Below, one piece after another: positions 47,401 through 59,066 of a DNA stretch of 64,000 nucleotides. How positions within the stretch are numbered: position 1 is the first letter of the stretch; every line of letters starts with the position of its first letter. The stretch comes from Hemileia vastatrix (Eukaryota; Basidiomycota; Pucciniomycetes; Pucciniales; Zaghouaniaceae): positions 32,192,683 to 32,256,682 of the forward strand of contig JASXTE010000002.1 of NCBI GenBank assembly GCA_030280995.1, in the 5' to 3' direction. The notes beneath the pieces are model-generated. The model made no database searches, had not been told where the DNA came from, and was given only the letters and a program-made list of their open reading frames with translations. The position numbers and the translations under genes were made by a program.

Positions 47401-48041
47401 ATCCTAATTCATGTGATCCATAAGTAAAGGCCATAGTAAAAGATTTGATTGATTTTAATGATTGAATCTTTATCCTCACCAGAAAGTTGTTCTCCAAAAG
47501 AACCACTGTCAATTTCAGACACAAGGGCAGGCATTTCCTTTGTAGATCTTTCTTTATATTGAACTACAGAATGACATTTGTTCAATAATGGTGTTAATAA
47601 TTTCTTGGCGGAGGAAATTTTAAATTTTCTCTTCCCATTCATCCCCATTGTGAAGCATTGGTTTGAAGGATCTAATTTTTTACCATATTTAGTTAAAATT
47701 TCATTTCCACAATGAACCAACTACTAAATTATCATTTTTAATGACAACAAAATCACATATAGCTCTTACAAAACCATGGTTATATTTGAAAAATACTGTG
47801 GCTTTGTATTTACCAATGGGGGACAAACAGAGCCATAACCTCTCCAATTCTCAGATATGATAGGCATAAGTTTTTATTTATAATTTTGGTCCACTGAAGC
47901 TGGTGCTTTTTTAGATGCTACACTTCCTCCAGCTCCAGAATCTAAGACAACCTCAATGTTTTTTCCATTGATCAAGACTGGTGTCTTGAGAGGGGTAATA
48001 ATAATTGAGCTATCCTCAAGATTATTTATGATCTCAGCATC
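44455..48041 (-). pseudogene. protease, reverse transcriptase, RNase H, integrase (nested element)
   Basis: Homologous to the Pol at 29471-32865. The longest intact piece (47524-46694) holds the core reverse transcriptase with YIDD at 46876-46865 and MPFGPKYAPSVFQ. RNase H remnants (YTDASF) lie at 46534-46208, the HHCC finger at 46064-45606, the DDE core with SDRDPKF at 45593-45231, and the C-terminal integrase and chromo-like YLLRFKNKFSEYDSWIPG at 45222-44492. At least eight stops or frameshifts interrupt it. The final stop replaces the Lys that follows WIPG in the relative. Confidence 0.85.
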
Positions 48042-50297
48042 TTATACTGTAGATAAATCATTATTCTTAATATCAATATTTTTTAAATAATGAATATCCT
48101 CTTCCAGAATTAAAGTTTCTTGGTGAGATTCATATGAAATATTGCTGGCACAATCACTTGAAGTATCATCCAGTGCTATTGTGTCATCAGCATGTTCCTC
48201 TGTCTGTTCAACAAGACTTATCTTCTTTTCACAAACATGGCCTTTCTGCCAAGGCTTTCTGCATTTGAAGCAAGTGTTTGTTGCATATTTTCTGGGTGAA
48301 ACAGGGGCAGAAGGTTTACCAAACTTTTCCAGAGCTTTTTGTTGGTAATTGGAGGCTTTCTCCAATGATGTTCTAGAAATGAATCTTCTAGAATCATACT
48401 TGTTGTTTAGTAGGATCTCATTAAAAGTGTTCATAAAAGAAGGAGGTTCCTTTGAGAACTCAGTCCTAGCAACTATTAAGTCTCTCAGAGAAATAGGTAA
48501 TTTATAGATGATCCTGTCCTTCCATAATTCAAACTCCATATCTGGTTCCATTGCCCTCAAGATTTTCACAAGCTTCATCAGTAACTCAATAGGTTTTTCT
48601 GTAGAAGAGCTATATCTGGTTTCTTCATATTGCCCTTTTTGAGCTAACCTAAACTTGGAACCACCAAATTGTGCTTTAATTAATCTTTTCCAATCTTCCC
48701 ATGAGTAGTCATTTTTATCCAAGAGAACAGATTCATACCACATTAGGGCTATATTGGTAAATAAAGAAATTAATTTTGACACAATTTCCTTATCTGGGAG
48801 TTTGTAAGAATTTTTTAGATTATCAATCCTGAAAATGATCTGTTTCCAATCAGAGGAAGAGTCACCATCAAATGTTGGATACTGGTCAAGTTTTGGACAA
48901 TTCTTTTGATTTAAATTAGTTTCCTTTTTACAAGCTTGTTTCTGAGTTAGAGGTAGCTGTAATTTCTCCAATTTGGAAGTAATTTTATTGTTTAATCCTT
49001 TTATGGATGATCCAGGTACATCATCAATTTTTGATGGAAACTCAGTGATATCAACAGGTATTTCTGGAACTAATTTTACTTTGGATGAACTAGAAACAGG
49101 TAAAATTGGGGTATCCTGCACCACATGCTTTTACAAAGAAATTTCAAAAAACTTTTGATTATATAACAATGAATTCAATTCCTCCTCAATGTTTGTTAAC
49201 CTAGTTTTTACTCTTGGAATACTAGATACATTCTCATTGATGGTTGCAAAAGATAACTGATTCTTATTTTGTAAAGATGAATAATGGTTAATCAATATTT
49301 CTAAGTTCATCTTATGTCCTTCTAGCTCCTGGCAACAGATGGACACATCATCTTTTAATTTAGACAAATCATTCTTGATATTTTTCCATGAAGAAACTTT
49401 CTTTTCATGAGTTGCTTTATAATGAAACAAATCATCAGAAACTCTCTGTAACTCACTCCTCAATGCTTGATAACCCTGTTCAGTCAAAAAACTATTATAT
49501 TTCTGAGTCATTTCATGTTGTTCATTATATGATTTTTATTAGCAATAATATCCCTCAAATATTCATCATTAATGTTAGCTACATCTGGAGTATTTCTCAA
49601 AAGTGAAACACAATAACTTTCCAGATTCTCATAAAACTCAGGATCAATTGTCTCATCAATAATAGCCATATCTGGATTTATCATTGAATTAGCAATCAAA
49701 ACCAAAGGATTAGATACATTATAATATTGAGCAATTTGTCTACTATTCTCAGCCTCTACTGGTTTCACAGTCTAAGGACCTGCCTGAGGTACTTGTTTCT
49801 GTTGTTGTTGGGACAGATAATCCCACTAGGTGTTCAGCCAATCCCACTGCCACTTTGATACTTCCACCTTTTCTTGTTGCTGGGGGTCCAATTGTGGAAG
49901 GGATTTTGGAGGAGGAGGTTTCCTCTTCTCTTGAAGGAAGGACTCTATTTTTCTTACCTTGTCTTCCAGAGAGTCTGTTTTTGACCTCAGTTTGATGTTC
50001 TCTGACCTCAACTCCTTGATGTGAGTGGAGAGAGTTTTGACTTGCTGATTCAAGGGCATCTTTTTTATTTTGAAGCCTTTTGTAAGCTCTTCTAGGGGAT
50101 TGATAGAAGGCTTTTGATCTTGAGCAGTTGTCTCCACTAATATTTCCATCTCCTTAATTTCTACATCCTGATTTGTCCAGTAATTGATTAATTTGAGCCA
50201 GTTTTGTAGTCAAAAGAGAACTTAAAGAAGAAGCTTCATCATAATCAATTAAATCAAGTTCCTCTTCATGGCCAGCAGAAGCACCTTGATCAGTCAT
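48042..50297 (-). pseudogene. gag (nested element), broken
   Basis: It starts with ATG at 50297, matching the internal Met of the outer copy (ACTATGACTGA). The ORF-a region has KGFKIKKMPLNQQ and VEVSKWQWDWL before a TAG. A deletion of about 170 bp relative to the outer copy removes the Pro-rich end of ORF-a. The best-preserved piece (49124-48042) carries the capsid block and zinc knuckle CFKCRKPWQKGHVC and ends at the TAA shared with the outer copy. Over the capsid and knuckle the two copies are nearly identical. Confidence 0.85.
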
Positions 50298-51465
50298 AGT
50301 TGTAATTAACCTGAACTGAGAGAAAGAAATATTTAATCAGTTATTATTTTTACTTTATTTAAAGAAAAATAAGAAAAAAAAATTTATAAAAGTAATTATC
50401 AGGACTTTGTAATCAACTGGAATAGTTAAAATATAATGTTTTTCAGGAAAAAAATCAACTGAAATAATCATCACAATTTTATTAATTTTAAGGTAATTTT
50501 ATAACCAGGATTTAAAATAAATCAGCTGAAGTAATAAAATAATTTAATAATTAGTAGTATTTTGACAATTATCAGGACTAGAAGTCAACTGAAGAATTTA
50601 ATTACCAGGACTTAATGTCAACTGAAAATAATTTTAATTACCAGGACTTAATAGGGGGTATCAAAGTTAGAAATCTTCTTTTTCAAAATACATCTTTTTT
50701 CCACCAAATAAACCATGCTTATTTTTTTCAAATATGCCATATTGTGCCCCAAAAGCACCTTTTTACTAATAATTAATGTCATGTTTGTGGCTTTCTTTTT
50801 GTGTTGAGAAATACCTTTTAAATAATTTCAAATTTCAAACTTTGATACCCTCTAATGTCAACTGAAATAATTTAATTACTAGGACTTATTGTCAACTGAA
50901 ATAATTTTAATATAAGTAAATTAATTAATTTTTAATATTATTAATTTACTTCCAGGACAATTTGTCAACTGAAACAATAATATAAAATTTTAATTATCAG
51001 CACAGAAGTCAGCTGAAATAATTAAAAAAATTTAATATAATTAATTTAATTTTTTATATCACTTCTAGGACTAAGAAAAATATAGTACTATCTTGGTCAA
51101 CTAGGAAAAAAAATATATATTTATATTCTATTTACCAGGCACCTCCCCCTGTAAAATGAGCAAGTTAATGCCACTTACAGAGTGCTGAGTAAAAAAGATA
51201 TACATTGACAATGAAATGTGAAAACTGACCCATGACTAGTAATCAATATAATTACCACAATTATATATGAAAACTGTCAATATATGAACCTAAATTATGG
51301 AGTGCGGTTTGATTCACGGTTGCAGCAAAAAAATAAGTCAAGTGGTTGATGACGTTTGTTGTTTTTGTCATCTACTTGTCCTACTGGTAACTTGTCATCA
51401 GTGGTCCCTCTGTTTCCGGCTTCAAGATATCGATGGGCTGTTGACAATTTGGAAAGGGCCTCATA
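50298..51465 (-). repeat. leader of the nested element with tandem repeats
   Basis: On the minus strand it repeats the CAGTTGAC and AGTCCTGGTAATT unit seen at 39590-40110. The 201-bp MITE at 50652-50852 lies within it. Next to the LTR the sequence TATGAGGCCCTTTCC corresponds to CTTGAGGCCCTTTCT after the outer LTR. Confidence 0.7.
50652..50852. mobile_element. PIF/Harbinger MITE, 201 bp
   Basis: The ends TAGGGGGTATCAAAGTTAG and, reading inward from the right, GAGGGTATCAAAGTTTG are inverted repeats. TAA is duplicated at 50649-50651 and 50853-50855, and the repeated leader sequence ACTTAATGTC is restored when it is removed. It is the third member of the family in the window. Confidence 0.85.
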
Positions 51466-53068
51466 TGTTGAAGGGTTCTTTTGGTCTAGAAAATTTTTAA
51501 CCCTGGTCCAATGGTGGTGATAGGTGGATTTTGGGGTTTCAAAGTTAAAGTACTTATATTTTATCTTTTATTTGCTTTACTCAATTAAAAGAGGTAAAAA
51601 TTTTAAAATTATTATAATTAATGATTTAGAATTTCTTTTAAGTAAATACTAAAAACAATACATAGTAATAAATATTTGATTGTAATAAATTGGTTTAATA
51701 AAATGATAAGTAAGTAAAGGATGATCAAAAACAACCAGAAAGGGAGGCCTTATATAGGCAAAGGAGAGACAAAGCACAGAGTTGAAATCCTAAATACAGT
51801 AGTATGAGAGAAGAAAAAGAATATTCCAAAAAAACAGTTTCAAATAATAAGGTTGTTCCAAAAAGAAGGTGTCAGAGAAGTGTATTTACTGAATATGACA
51901 AAAGTAAATTAGTTTATTTAAAAATTACTTTAAATCTCAATTCTAAATAAGTAATTTTGTCAGCCAGGCTACTAGACTTAACCAGTAAACTAATTAATTA
52001 TTTTACTGAGTTGAAGCCACACCCATTCTTCTTACTAATAATTAATTATCTACTTAAGCATTACTTACAATTAACTAGTTAAGTACAATAAGTAATATAA
52101 TTAATTAGTGTAAATAAAATGTCCCTTACAATTTTACTCCCTAGCACAGTGCTCAATGGTATAAGTCAATGGGAATAGAATTTAATAAGAAAATTATAAT
52201 AAAAAAACTTAAAACAATTATATTACCTCAGTGAGAGATCTGGAATCACGTGAAAGTAATATAATTAATTAATTATTGTGTAATTAATTGTGACAGTCCA
52301 AGGAACTCAAACTTTATTGCTAATAAATTTGATGTCCGTATTGATGTACCAGTTTATTTAATTCTTGTGTCATATATGTACTCCTTTCAGTCATTCCTTT
52401 TCTCACATGCTTACAATATATGGTGTAAATTCCTTATATTTCATTCCCTCATGTTTTTCCTATAAAAGGCCTCTTACTTTGTACTTTTCAAATCATTCTT
52501 TTATCACTTACTTTTATTACAATTACAACACTCCAATTATTTCTATATTTTATAACCTTAGTATTTACAACAACATAATTCTAATCTATAATTTATATTG
52601 ATATCTTAAATCTACCTCTTATATTTGAGTGAATAAATCAAATTGATTTTAGAAATACGTACCTTTTTGTTGAGAGACCTTTAAAACCCTTAAATATCCC
52701 GTGAAAACCTCGAACCAAGCTTCTAGACCAAAAGTTCCCCTTGAAAAATTTGAATTTTTTGTATATATTCATTTTTATTTGAATATTGAATTTTATTTCA
52801 ATTTAAAAAAAAATTATTTATTTTAATATTAATTTTTATTTCTCTTAACCTGTCATTGAGCACGGTGTTAGAAAATAAAAATATAAGGGACATTTTAATA
52901 TTAATTTTAATTATTTACTAACTTTATCCTTATGTAATTAGTTAATTTACTATAAGTAAATTTAATGTAAATATATTATAATTAATAAAATTAAAAATAA
53001 TAAGACTTGGCTACATCCCAGCAATATATTAATTGTTTTACTGGGTAAGTCTAGCAGCCTGGCTGAGA
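51466..53068 (-). repeat. 5' LTR of the nested element, interrupted by a solo LTR
   Basis: The pieces are 51466-51957 and 52752-53068 (52747-52751 is the target duplication). The inner end reads TGTTGAAGGG on the plus strand (CA end on the minus strand). The outer end reads GGCTGAGA, that is, TCTCAGCC instead of TGTCAGCC. Without the insertion the LTR is about 809 bp. Confidence 0.85.
51958..52746 (+). repeat. solo LTR, family B, plus strand, inside another LTR
   Basis: It begins TGTCAGCCAGGCTACTAGAC and ends TTCCCCTTGAAA, with the target AATTT duplicated at 51953-51957 and 52747-52751. TATAAAAG is at 52461-52468. It is the innermost layer of this nest. Confidence 0.87.
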
Positions 53069-53385
53069 GTTATCATCAGATACCTGTTGAGAAGGCTTTT
53101 CAAAAATTCTTGCTGATTGCTATGCATATGGGAATTTTCAAATATTTTATAATGCCTTTTTGCCCTAAAAATTTCCCTTCAGTATTCCAAAAAGTAATGG
53201 ATAATACAATTCACCAGGAAATAATTGAAGGATGGTTAATGGTTTATATTGATGACATCATAGTTTTTTCTAAAACTTTTGATGAACATATACAACACTT
53301 AAATAGAGTCTTTCAGAAAATTGATGAAATTAACATGACTTTATCCTTAAAAAAGTTTAAATTTGGGTTTCAATCCTTAAAAGTC
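53069..53385 (+). pseudogene. reverse transcriptase segment of the outer element
   Basis: It reads YHQIPVEK, then a block ending MPFCPKNFPSVFQ, then the catalytic YIDD at 53245-53256 and LKKFKFGFQSLKV. Two conserved positions differ from relatives (MPFG to MPFC, KKCKFG to KKFKFG). The next codon of the domain is found at 61842, after the inserted Tf-like element. The apparent open frame beyond 53385 reads into the LTR and is accidental. Confidence 0.85.
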
Positions 53386-54161
53386 TGTCACGCGCCACGT
53401 GACACTCGAGGCGAAAGCAGCTCATTAAATCAATAATATCAAGTCCTAAATCTATACTCAAAGCGCAGAAAGCAATTCTCCATAGCAACTGCAATTTTCC
53501 TTTGTGTACTTACTATTTAACTGCGCTAGCCTAAACTCTAAATCTAAATTAGTCAATCTCCCAATAGGGTGCCTTAGTCTCCTTTTCAATAAGCGACGCA
53601 CAGCGCTAGGTTCAACAAAATAGTACAGTAGTAGTTTTTTTCATTAAAGTTTTGTTAATTAATTAAACAGGGGTAAATTGAGCATGGACAGATATTTAGT
53701 GAAGAGGGTCTAAGTGTATGTTAGTAATGGCCAATGGAATGCGAATGGTGAGATGGAAGGGAGGTCAATGCGAGGAGGAACAAAGGATATAAAAGGGGTT
53801 GGGTATTTGGTTCAATATTCCTTAGAATTAAATTATAAAATCGTATTTACATTAATAGTGGTAAATCTTTAGAATTAAATCATTGTTATTGTATCTTTCT
53901 TTTATTTTCTCAATATTCATTTCTAAATCCTAAATATTTGATTATTGAGTTTCCAACCCTTCGTGAGATCTTAAGAATTCCTATTACCTTTAAAACTATC
54001 TTATAATTCTTCTCGAACGAACCTTGAACCTGTAGCTCTTACTTCGAGTGACCTTCGAACCACTTCCTCGAATCATTCCTCTGTGCTTCGAAGCAGTTTC
54101 TAAATCCCTCATCTCACTTTCAGGAACATCCTCGACCTTGTGCGTAGGTCGTCCGGTGACA
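53386..54161 (+). repeat. 5' LTR of the Tf-like element
   Basis: It begins TGTCACGCGCCACGTGACA, which is itself a 7-bp-stem hairpin around a CACGTG box, and ends GTCCGGTGACA. TATA is at 53788-53795. Most differences from the 3' LTR are CpG to TpG or CpA. Confidence 0.95.
53788..53795 (+). promoter_or_regulatory. TATA box of the Tf-like LTR
   Basis: TATAAAAG occurs in GGATATAAAAGGGG, 36 bp upstream of the AGAATTAAATTATA segment that matches the priming site. This supports a transcript start near 53822-53824. Confidence 0.65.
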
Positions 54162-54162
54162 G

Positions 54163-54176
54163 TATAATTTAATTCT
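54163..54176 (+). promoter_or_regulatory. self-priming primer-binding site
   Basis: TATAATTTAATTCT begins one base after the 5' LTR and is the exact reverse complement of AGAATTAAATTATA at 53824-53837 (3' LTR copy at 61499-61512). In Tf1/sushi elements the first bases of the transcript fold back onto the primer-binding site and are cleaved to prime minus-strand synthesis. Position, length and perfection of this match fit that mechanism, and no tRNA-like site is evident. Confidence 0.7.
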
Positions 54177-54233
54177 CCGTAGTTCTCATTCTTTGCACTA
54201 CTACGTCCTTTTAGGTGTTTTTAAAGTTTTAAA

Positions 54234-55420
54234 ATGGCACCTGTTCAACGCACTCCTCCTCCGGGCGCTACTACTAGAGCTCGCGCTAGGGGCAGGCCAA
54301 CAGCCACAAGGTCTGTTTCCCGCACTCACTCTTTGGAACCACTCAACCTGAGGGAACGGCAACATTCAGTTCAATCTGTAGAAGACATCCCACAAGATTT
54401 TGAGGATTCTAGCAATGAAGAAGAAGGAGAGGATACAATGCACGAGGCACCATCCGCCCCAGCCAATCACCCTTCCGGTCAATCCTCAGAACCTGGACCA
54501 TCTAACTCTCTGGAAGATTTCATGAGACTTTTCATGAAAACCCTTTCAAATCCAACGTCTTCAGAGGGATCTAAGTTCAAAACTCCTTCTATGAAATCTC
54601 CTGACAAATTCGACAGAGATCACCCCAACAGATTGCGACCCTTTTGCAAACCTGCAAGCTACTGTTCCATAATGACCCTCAAACCTTTAACAGCGACCGA
54701 TCAAAGGTTGTTTACGCTTCTTCATTCCTAGCCGGGAAAGCAGCAAGATGGTTCGAACCTTATCTGCTCATGCTCTCTTCGACAGAAACCCACTTACTTA
54801 TCAATAATTGGGAAAAGTTCGAAGACCAACTTTTTACGTTGTTTGGGGACCCTAATGAAACGGACAACGCAGAAATTGAACTTGATTTTCTTTGCATGAG
54901 TGATAATGGTAAAGCCTCTGAATATATCTCGAACTTCAGAGCACTTCAAACTCGAGTAGGTTGGAATGATGCTGCCCTTAAGTATCATTTCAAGAAAGGA
55001 CTCCCTTCGAGGATTCTGGATCAATTAAATCTTCACGGTCAGAAGATGACTACTTTAACGGATTTAATGGATCGAACCCTCGAACTTGACGGCGTTTATC
55101 AAGGACAACTTCAACATCGTCGATATTCCAACAAATCTCAAGGCCTAAATTTTAAATCGGGACCTTCTTCACACCCACGACCAAATCAATCCTCCTCGAC
55201 TCAATCCAAATCCAATAAGGGAAAGGATAAACCTCGACCAAAAGGCTCAACCCCAGGCAATATCAGCAAAGTACTGGATCCTAAAGGGGAACTTAAAGAA
55301 GCTGAGAGGAAGAGACGAGCAGATAATGGGTTATGTATGTATTGTGGGGGTAAGCACAAGTTGGAAGACTGTGTAAAGTTGAAGGAAAGAGAAGGTACTA
55401 GTTTGAAGTCAAAGAACTAG
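54234..55420 (+). pseudogene. Gag of the Tf-like element (one frameshift)
   Basis: The ATG at 54234 opens an N-terminal region rich in Arg, Pro and acidic residues (54234 to about 54640). A T appears lost in the run at about 54635 (CCCTTTTGC), after which the frame continues as LQTCKLLFHNDPQTF. A capsid-type retrotransposon gag domain follows (FLAGKAARWFEPYL, WEKFEDQLFTLFGD, about 54710-55100). The protein ends in a basic linker and a zinc knuckle, CMYCGGKHKLEDC, at about 55330-55380. The stop is TAG at 55418. Apart from the single frameshift it is intact. Confidence 0.85.
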
Positions 55421-58400
55421 TAGATAGTTTACTTGTGTGCAAAGCAAACTATCTTATCTCTCCCAGTGCACAGAACCTCCATGTCTTAAGGACTGGAGTT
55501 GCCTTAAACCGCTTGAGATTCATTCTTTTTAAGGAGGATATTCCCTTCAGTTGTCTTATAGACTCTGGAGCTTCAATTTCTTTTGTTAGTTTATCTTTTG
55601 CCGAAAAGCTTCAACTAACATTTACAGATATCGATCGAACTCCAATCTATTTGGTCGAATCAGAGAAACCCAAATATTGGGTAAGTAAGAAAGTTTTATG
55701 GGTTTTCAACTTTCCGAACTTTCCCCCCTTCGAGTGGGAATTATCAGTCTTGGACGCCCCAAGGATGGACGATACCATTCTTGGCCATGACTTTTTAACG
55801 CATTGGAATCCCAAAATTGATTGGACTAAGGGATTGATCACCCCACGCTCTAAGTATATTTCTGATTCTTCAATGCAGGTCAATAGGGAGTTAAACAACC
55901 GGCCTGACAACGTCCTGCTAGAGGACAAGTCTCTGCCAGATGACTTGCAAGCATCTGATCCTTCTCTAAATGAGCAATTGGCTAACCCTTCTAGCTCAAT
56001 GACTTCACTCAAAGAGTATTTAAATTGCCTCAAAGTAATCAAATTCTGCTCTCTCAATACAGGTATCCCCTCGACAGATTCTCTCGAAGATGAAGAGGAC
56101 GACCAAATCAACGTTGAAGCCATTAAATCAACTCTACCAGAAATCTACCACGATTTCCTTGATGTTTTCTCAATCTGCAAGGCCGATAAGTTACCACCTC
56201 ATCAACCCTACGACCATCAAATAGAGTTAATAGGCCCAGTACCTCCGGCAAGTCCTGTCTATTCCTTATCGAAGGACAAATCTCAAGTTCTTCGAGACTA
56301 CATTGCAGAGAATGTAGCCAAAGGTTTCATCAGAGCCAGTAAATCTCCAACTGGCTCCCCTGTCCTCTTTGTAAAAAAGAAGGACGGTAGTCTTAGGTTG
56401 TGTGTTGACTATAGAAAGCTCACCACAGTCACGAAGAAGAATACATATCCTGTTCCTCCTATGTCATTAATTCTTACCCTTTTCAATGGTGCTAATTTCT
56501 TTTCTAAAATTGATCTTAGAGGCGCTTACAATCTGATTCGCATTGCAGAAGGTCATGAACCACTGACTGCAATGCGCACTAGATTTGGTAGTTTTGAATA
56601 TTTACTTATGCCTTTTGGATTATGTAAAGCACCTTCAACTTTTCAAACTTTTGTTAATGATATCTTTCAAGATGTTGTTGAACAATTTGTAGTCTTCTAT
56701 TTAGATGATATTTTAATATTCTCGAAAACACTAGATGAACATATTTATCATGTTCGACAGGTCCTAAATCGTCTTCGAGATCATGGTCTCTACGCCAAGC
56801 ATAATAAATGCGAATTCCACCTCAAATCAATTGATTTTTTGGGTTTTACGTTGTCCACTGATGGTTTAGTCATGGATGACAAAAAAGTCCAGAAAATCCT
56901 GGAATGGCCTGAGCCCAAAAACATTAAATCGCTCCAAGGATTTTTGGGTTTTGCAAACTTCTATAGAAGATTTATTAAAGATTACTCTAAAACTATTTCC
57001 AATCTTACTTCTCTTCTTAGAAAAGACATTCCTTTTGTTTTTAATTCTGCAGCACGAAAGGAATTCGAAGCACTAAAAAAGACGTTCACCACAGCCCCAA
57101 TTCTTCAACATTTTGACCCTTCTGCCTCGACAATAGTTGAGACAGATACGAGCGATTATGCTATTGCAGGGGTCATCTCCCAATTAAACCCTGAAACAAA
57201 TTTGTTTCATCCTGTTGCTTTTGAGTCACAATAACTCATAGCCACAGAATTAAATTATGAAATTCATGACAAAGAGCTTTTAGCTATTATCCATTGTCTT
57301 AAAAAATGGTGTTCTTTTCTTCTCAGCCTAGATAGTCCTTTTCAAATCTTAACAGATCATAATGCTTTGAAATACTTCATGTCTTCTAAAGTGTTAACCA
57401 GGCGTCAAGCCAGGTGGGCTAAATTTTTGTCTGAATTTTCTTTCTCTATTTCCTATTGCCCAGGAAAAAACTGCATTGTCCCAGATATCTTGTCACGTCG
57501 GGACGACGTTTACCCACAGCGGGGGGACGCATTTGCTGACAAGAACCCAGAAAATGTGCAATCAATCTTCAACAAATCAATGTTAACGACTCATCAACTT
57601 AAATCAATGACAATTCAATCTTTTCGAAATCCACTATCCAACATCCTCGAAGCTCAGTCAAAGGACGAATATTGTTTAGGGTTAAAAGACAAAATACTCT
57701 CGAAGCAAGGGGCCAAAAGATTTAGTATTGAATCAGGTCTATTAGTCTTCGAAGGTAGAGTAGTCATACCCGACAACAATGAGATAAAATTATGGATTTT
57801 CAACAGTCGACATGATTCTCCATTAGCTGGTCATTTTGGGGTTGATAAAACCTACCAGTTAATAGCGAGGGATTTCTTCTGGCCAGGTATGACCAGGGAA
57901 ATCAAGGCCTATATAAAAGCTTGTTACAAATGTAATAGGAATAAGGCTCCCGTCACCGGAAGCATGGGCTGCTTCAACCACTTCCTATTCCCTCTAAACC
58001 TTGGGAATCTTTATCGATGGATTTCATTTCTCAACTTCCTATTTCTAATGATTTTGATGCTATATTAGTAATAGTAGATAGATTTTCAAAAATGTCTATT
58101 TTCATTAAAACCACTACTACTTCTACAGCAGAAGATTTGTCAAAATTGTTTCTAGAATATGTATTTTCTAAACACGGCTTACCAAATGATATTATTTCAG
58201 ATAGAGGCTCATTGTTTGTATCAACATTCTGGACCCAACTGTGTCGACAACTCAATATCACGAGGAACCTCTCCATGGCCTATCACCCTGAAACCGACGG
58301 TCAAACAGAAAGAGTTAACCAAATCCTCGAACAATATCTTTGAATGTATGTCAGTTACCAACAAGACGATTGGACCACATGGTTACCATTGGCCGAATTT

Positions 58401-59066
58401 GCTTATAATAAGTCGACTCATTCTTCGACACGACAATCTCCCTTCGAAACAATTTATGGACAACATCCTCGATTCAACTCAATCCATGTAGGAACTAATC
58501 ATCCTGCGTAACATTATCTTCAAACTATATCATGAATTTAAGAAGAACTTAAAACAAATTTGGAATCAGCGATTCGAAGATACAAGGAACAGGCCGACAA
58601 ACATCGACAATCTGCTCCTTCCTTTAAAGCAGGCGACAAAGTATGGCTCGATGCACAAAACATTTGAACAACACGACCATCAAAGAAACTGGCTGAAAAG
58701 CGCTTGGGACCATTTGAAATCGACTCTGAAGTCTCTAAAACTGCATTTCGACTCAAGTTACCTCCTAAATGGCAGGCGATTCACCCTGTTCTCCATGTAT
58801 CTCTCCTGGAACTGGCTCGAGAAATATACCCGGGCAAGAACCAACCCCCTCCAGAACCGGTCGAAGTAGAAGATCATCTAGAGTGGGAAGTAAGTTGTAT
58901 CCTTGATTCAAGAATACGCAAGGGGAAACTTCAATACCTCGTGGAATGGGAAGGCTTCCTCAATGACTCAGACAAAACATCCTGGGAACCAGCCATCAAT
59001 GTTTCTAACGCCCCTGAACTCCTAAAATCTTTTCATTTGAAATATCCTTTAAAACCAAAACCTTAA
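55421..59066 (+). pseudogene. Pol of the Tf-like element with C-terminal chromodomain
   Basis: Pol lies in a different frame from gag, directly after its stop, so it would need frameshifting or reinitiation. Domains in order: protease (LIDSGAS at 55552-55572), reverse transcriptase (LRLCVDYRKL, YLDD at 56698-56709), RNase H (ETDTSDYAIAG), integrase zinc finger ([19 protein letters not shown]), DDE core ([25 protein letters not shown]), and chromodomain (LQYLVEWEGF, TSWEPA, about 58890-59040). Lesions are TAA at 57232 for an expected Lys, a one-base frameshift near 57950, TGA at 58341, TAA at 58509, TGA at 58533, TAA at 58539 and TGA at 58665. The 58341 and 58665 stops look like CGA to TGA. 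The chromodomain normally steers integration to marked chromatin. Confidence 0.9.

Larger units (their letters stand above)
43618..53068 (-). mobile_element. nested Gypsy element (family B), minus strand, defective
   Basis: Read on the minus strand it has a 5' LTR (53068 down to 51466, interrupted), a leader, gag, pol, a polypurine tract (44415-44404) and a 3' LTR (44403-43618). The flanking bases ATTAT (43613-43617) and GTTAT (53069-53073) are the target duplication with one G-to-A change. It inserted into the reverse transcriptase of the outer element in opposite orientation, creating an inverted pair of gag genes about 4 kb apart. Confidence 0.92.
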
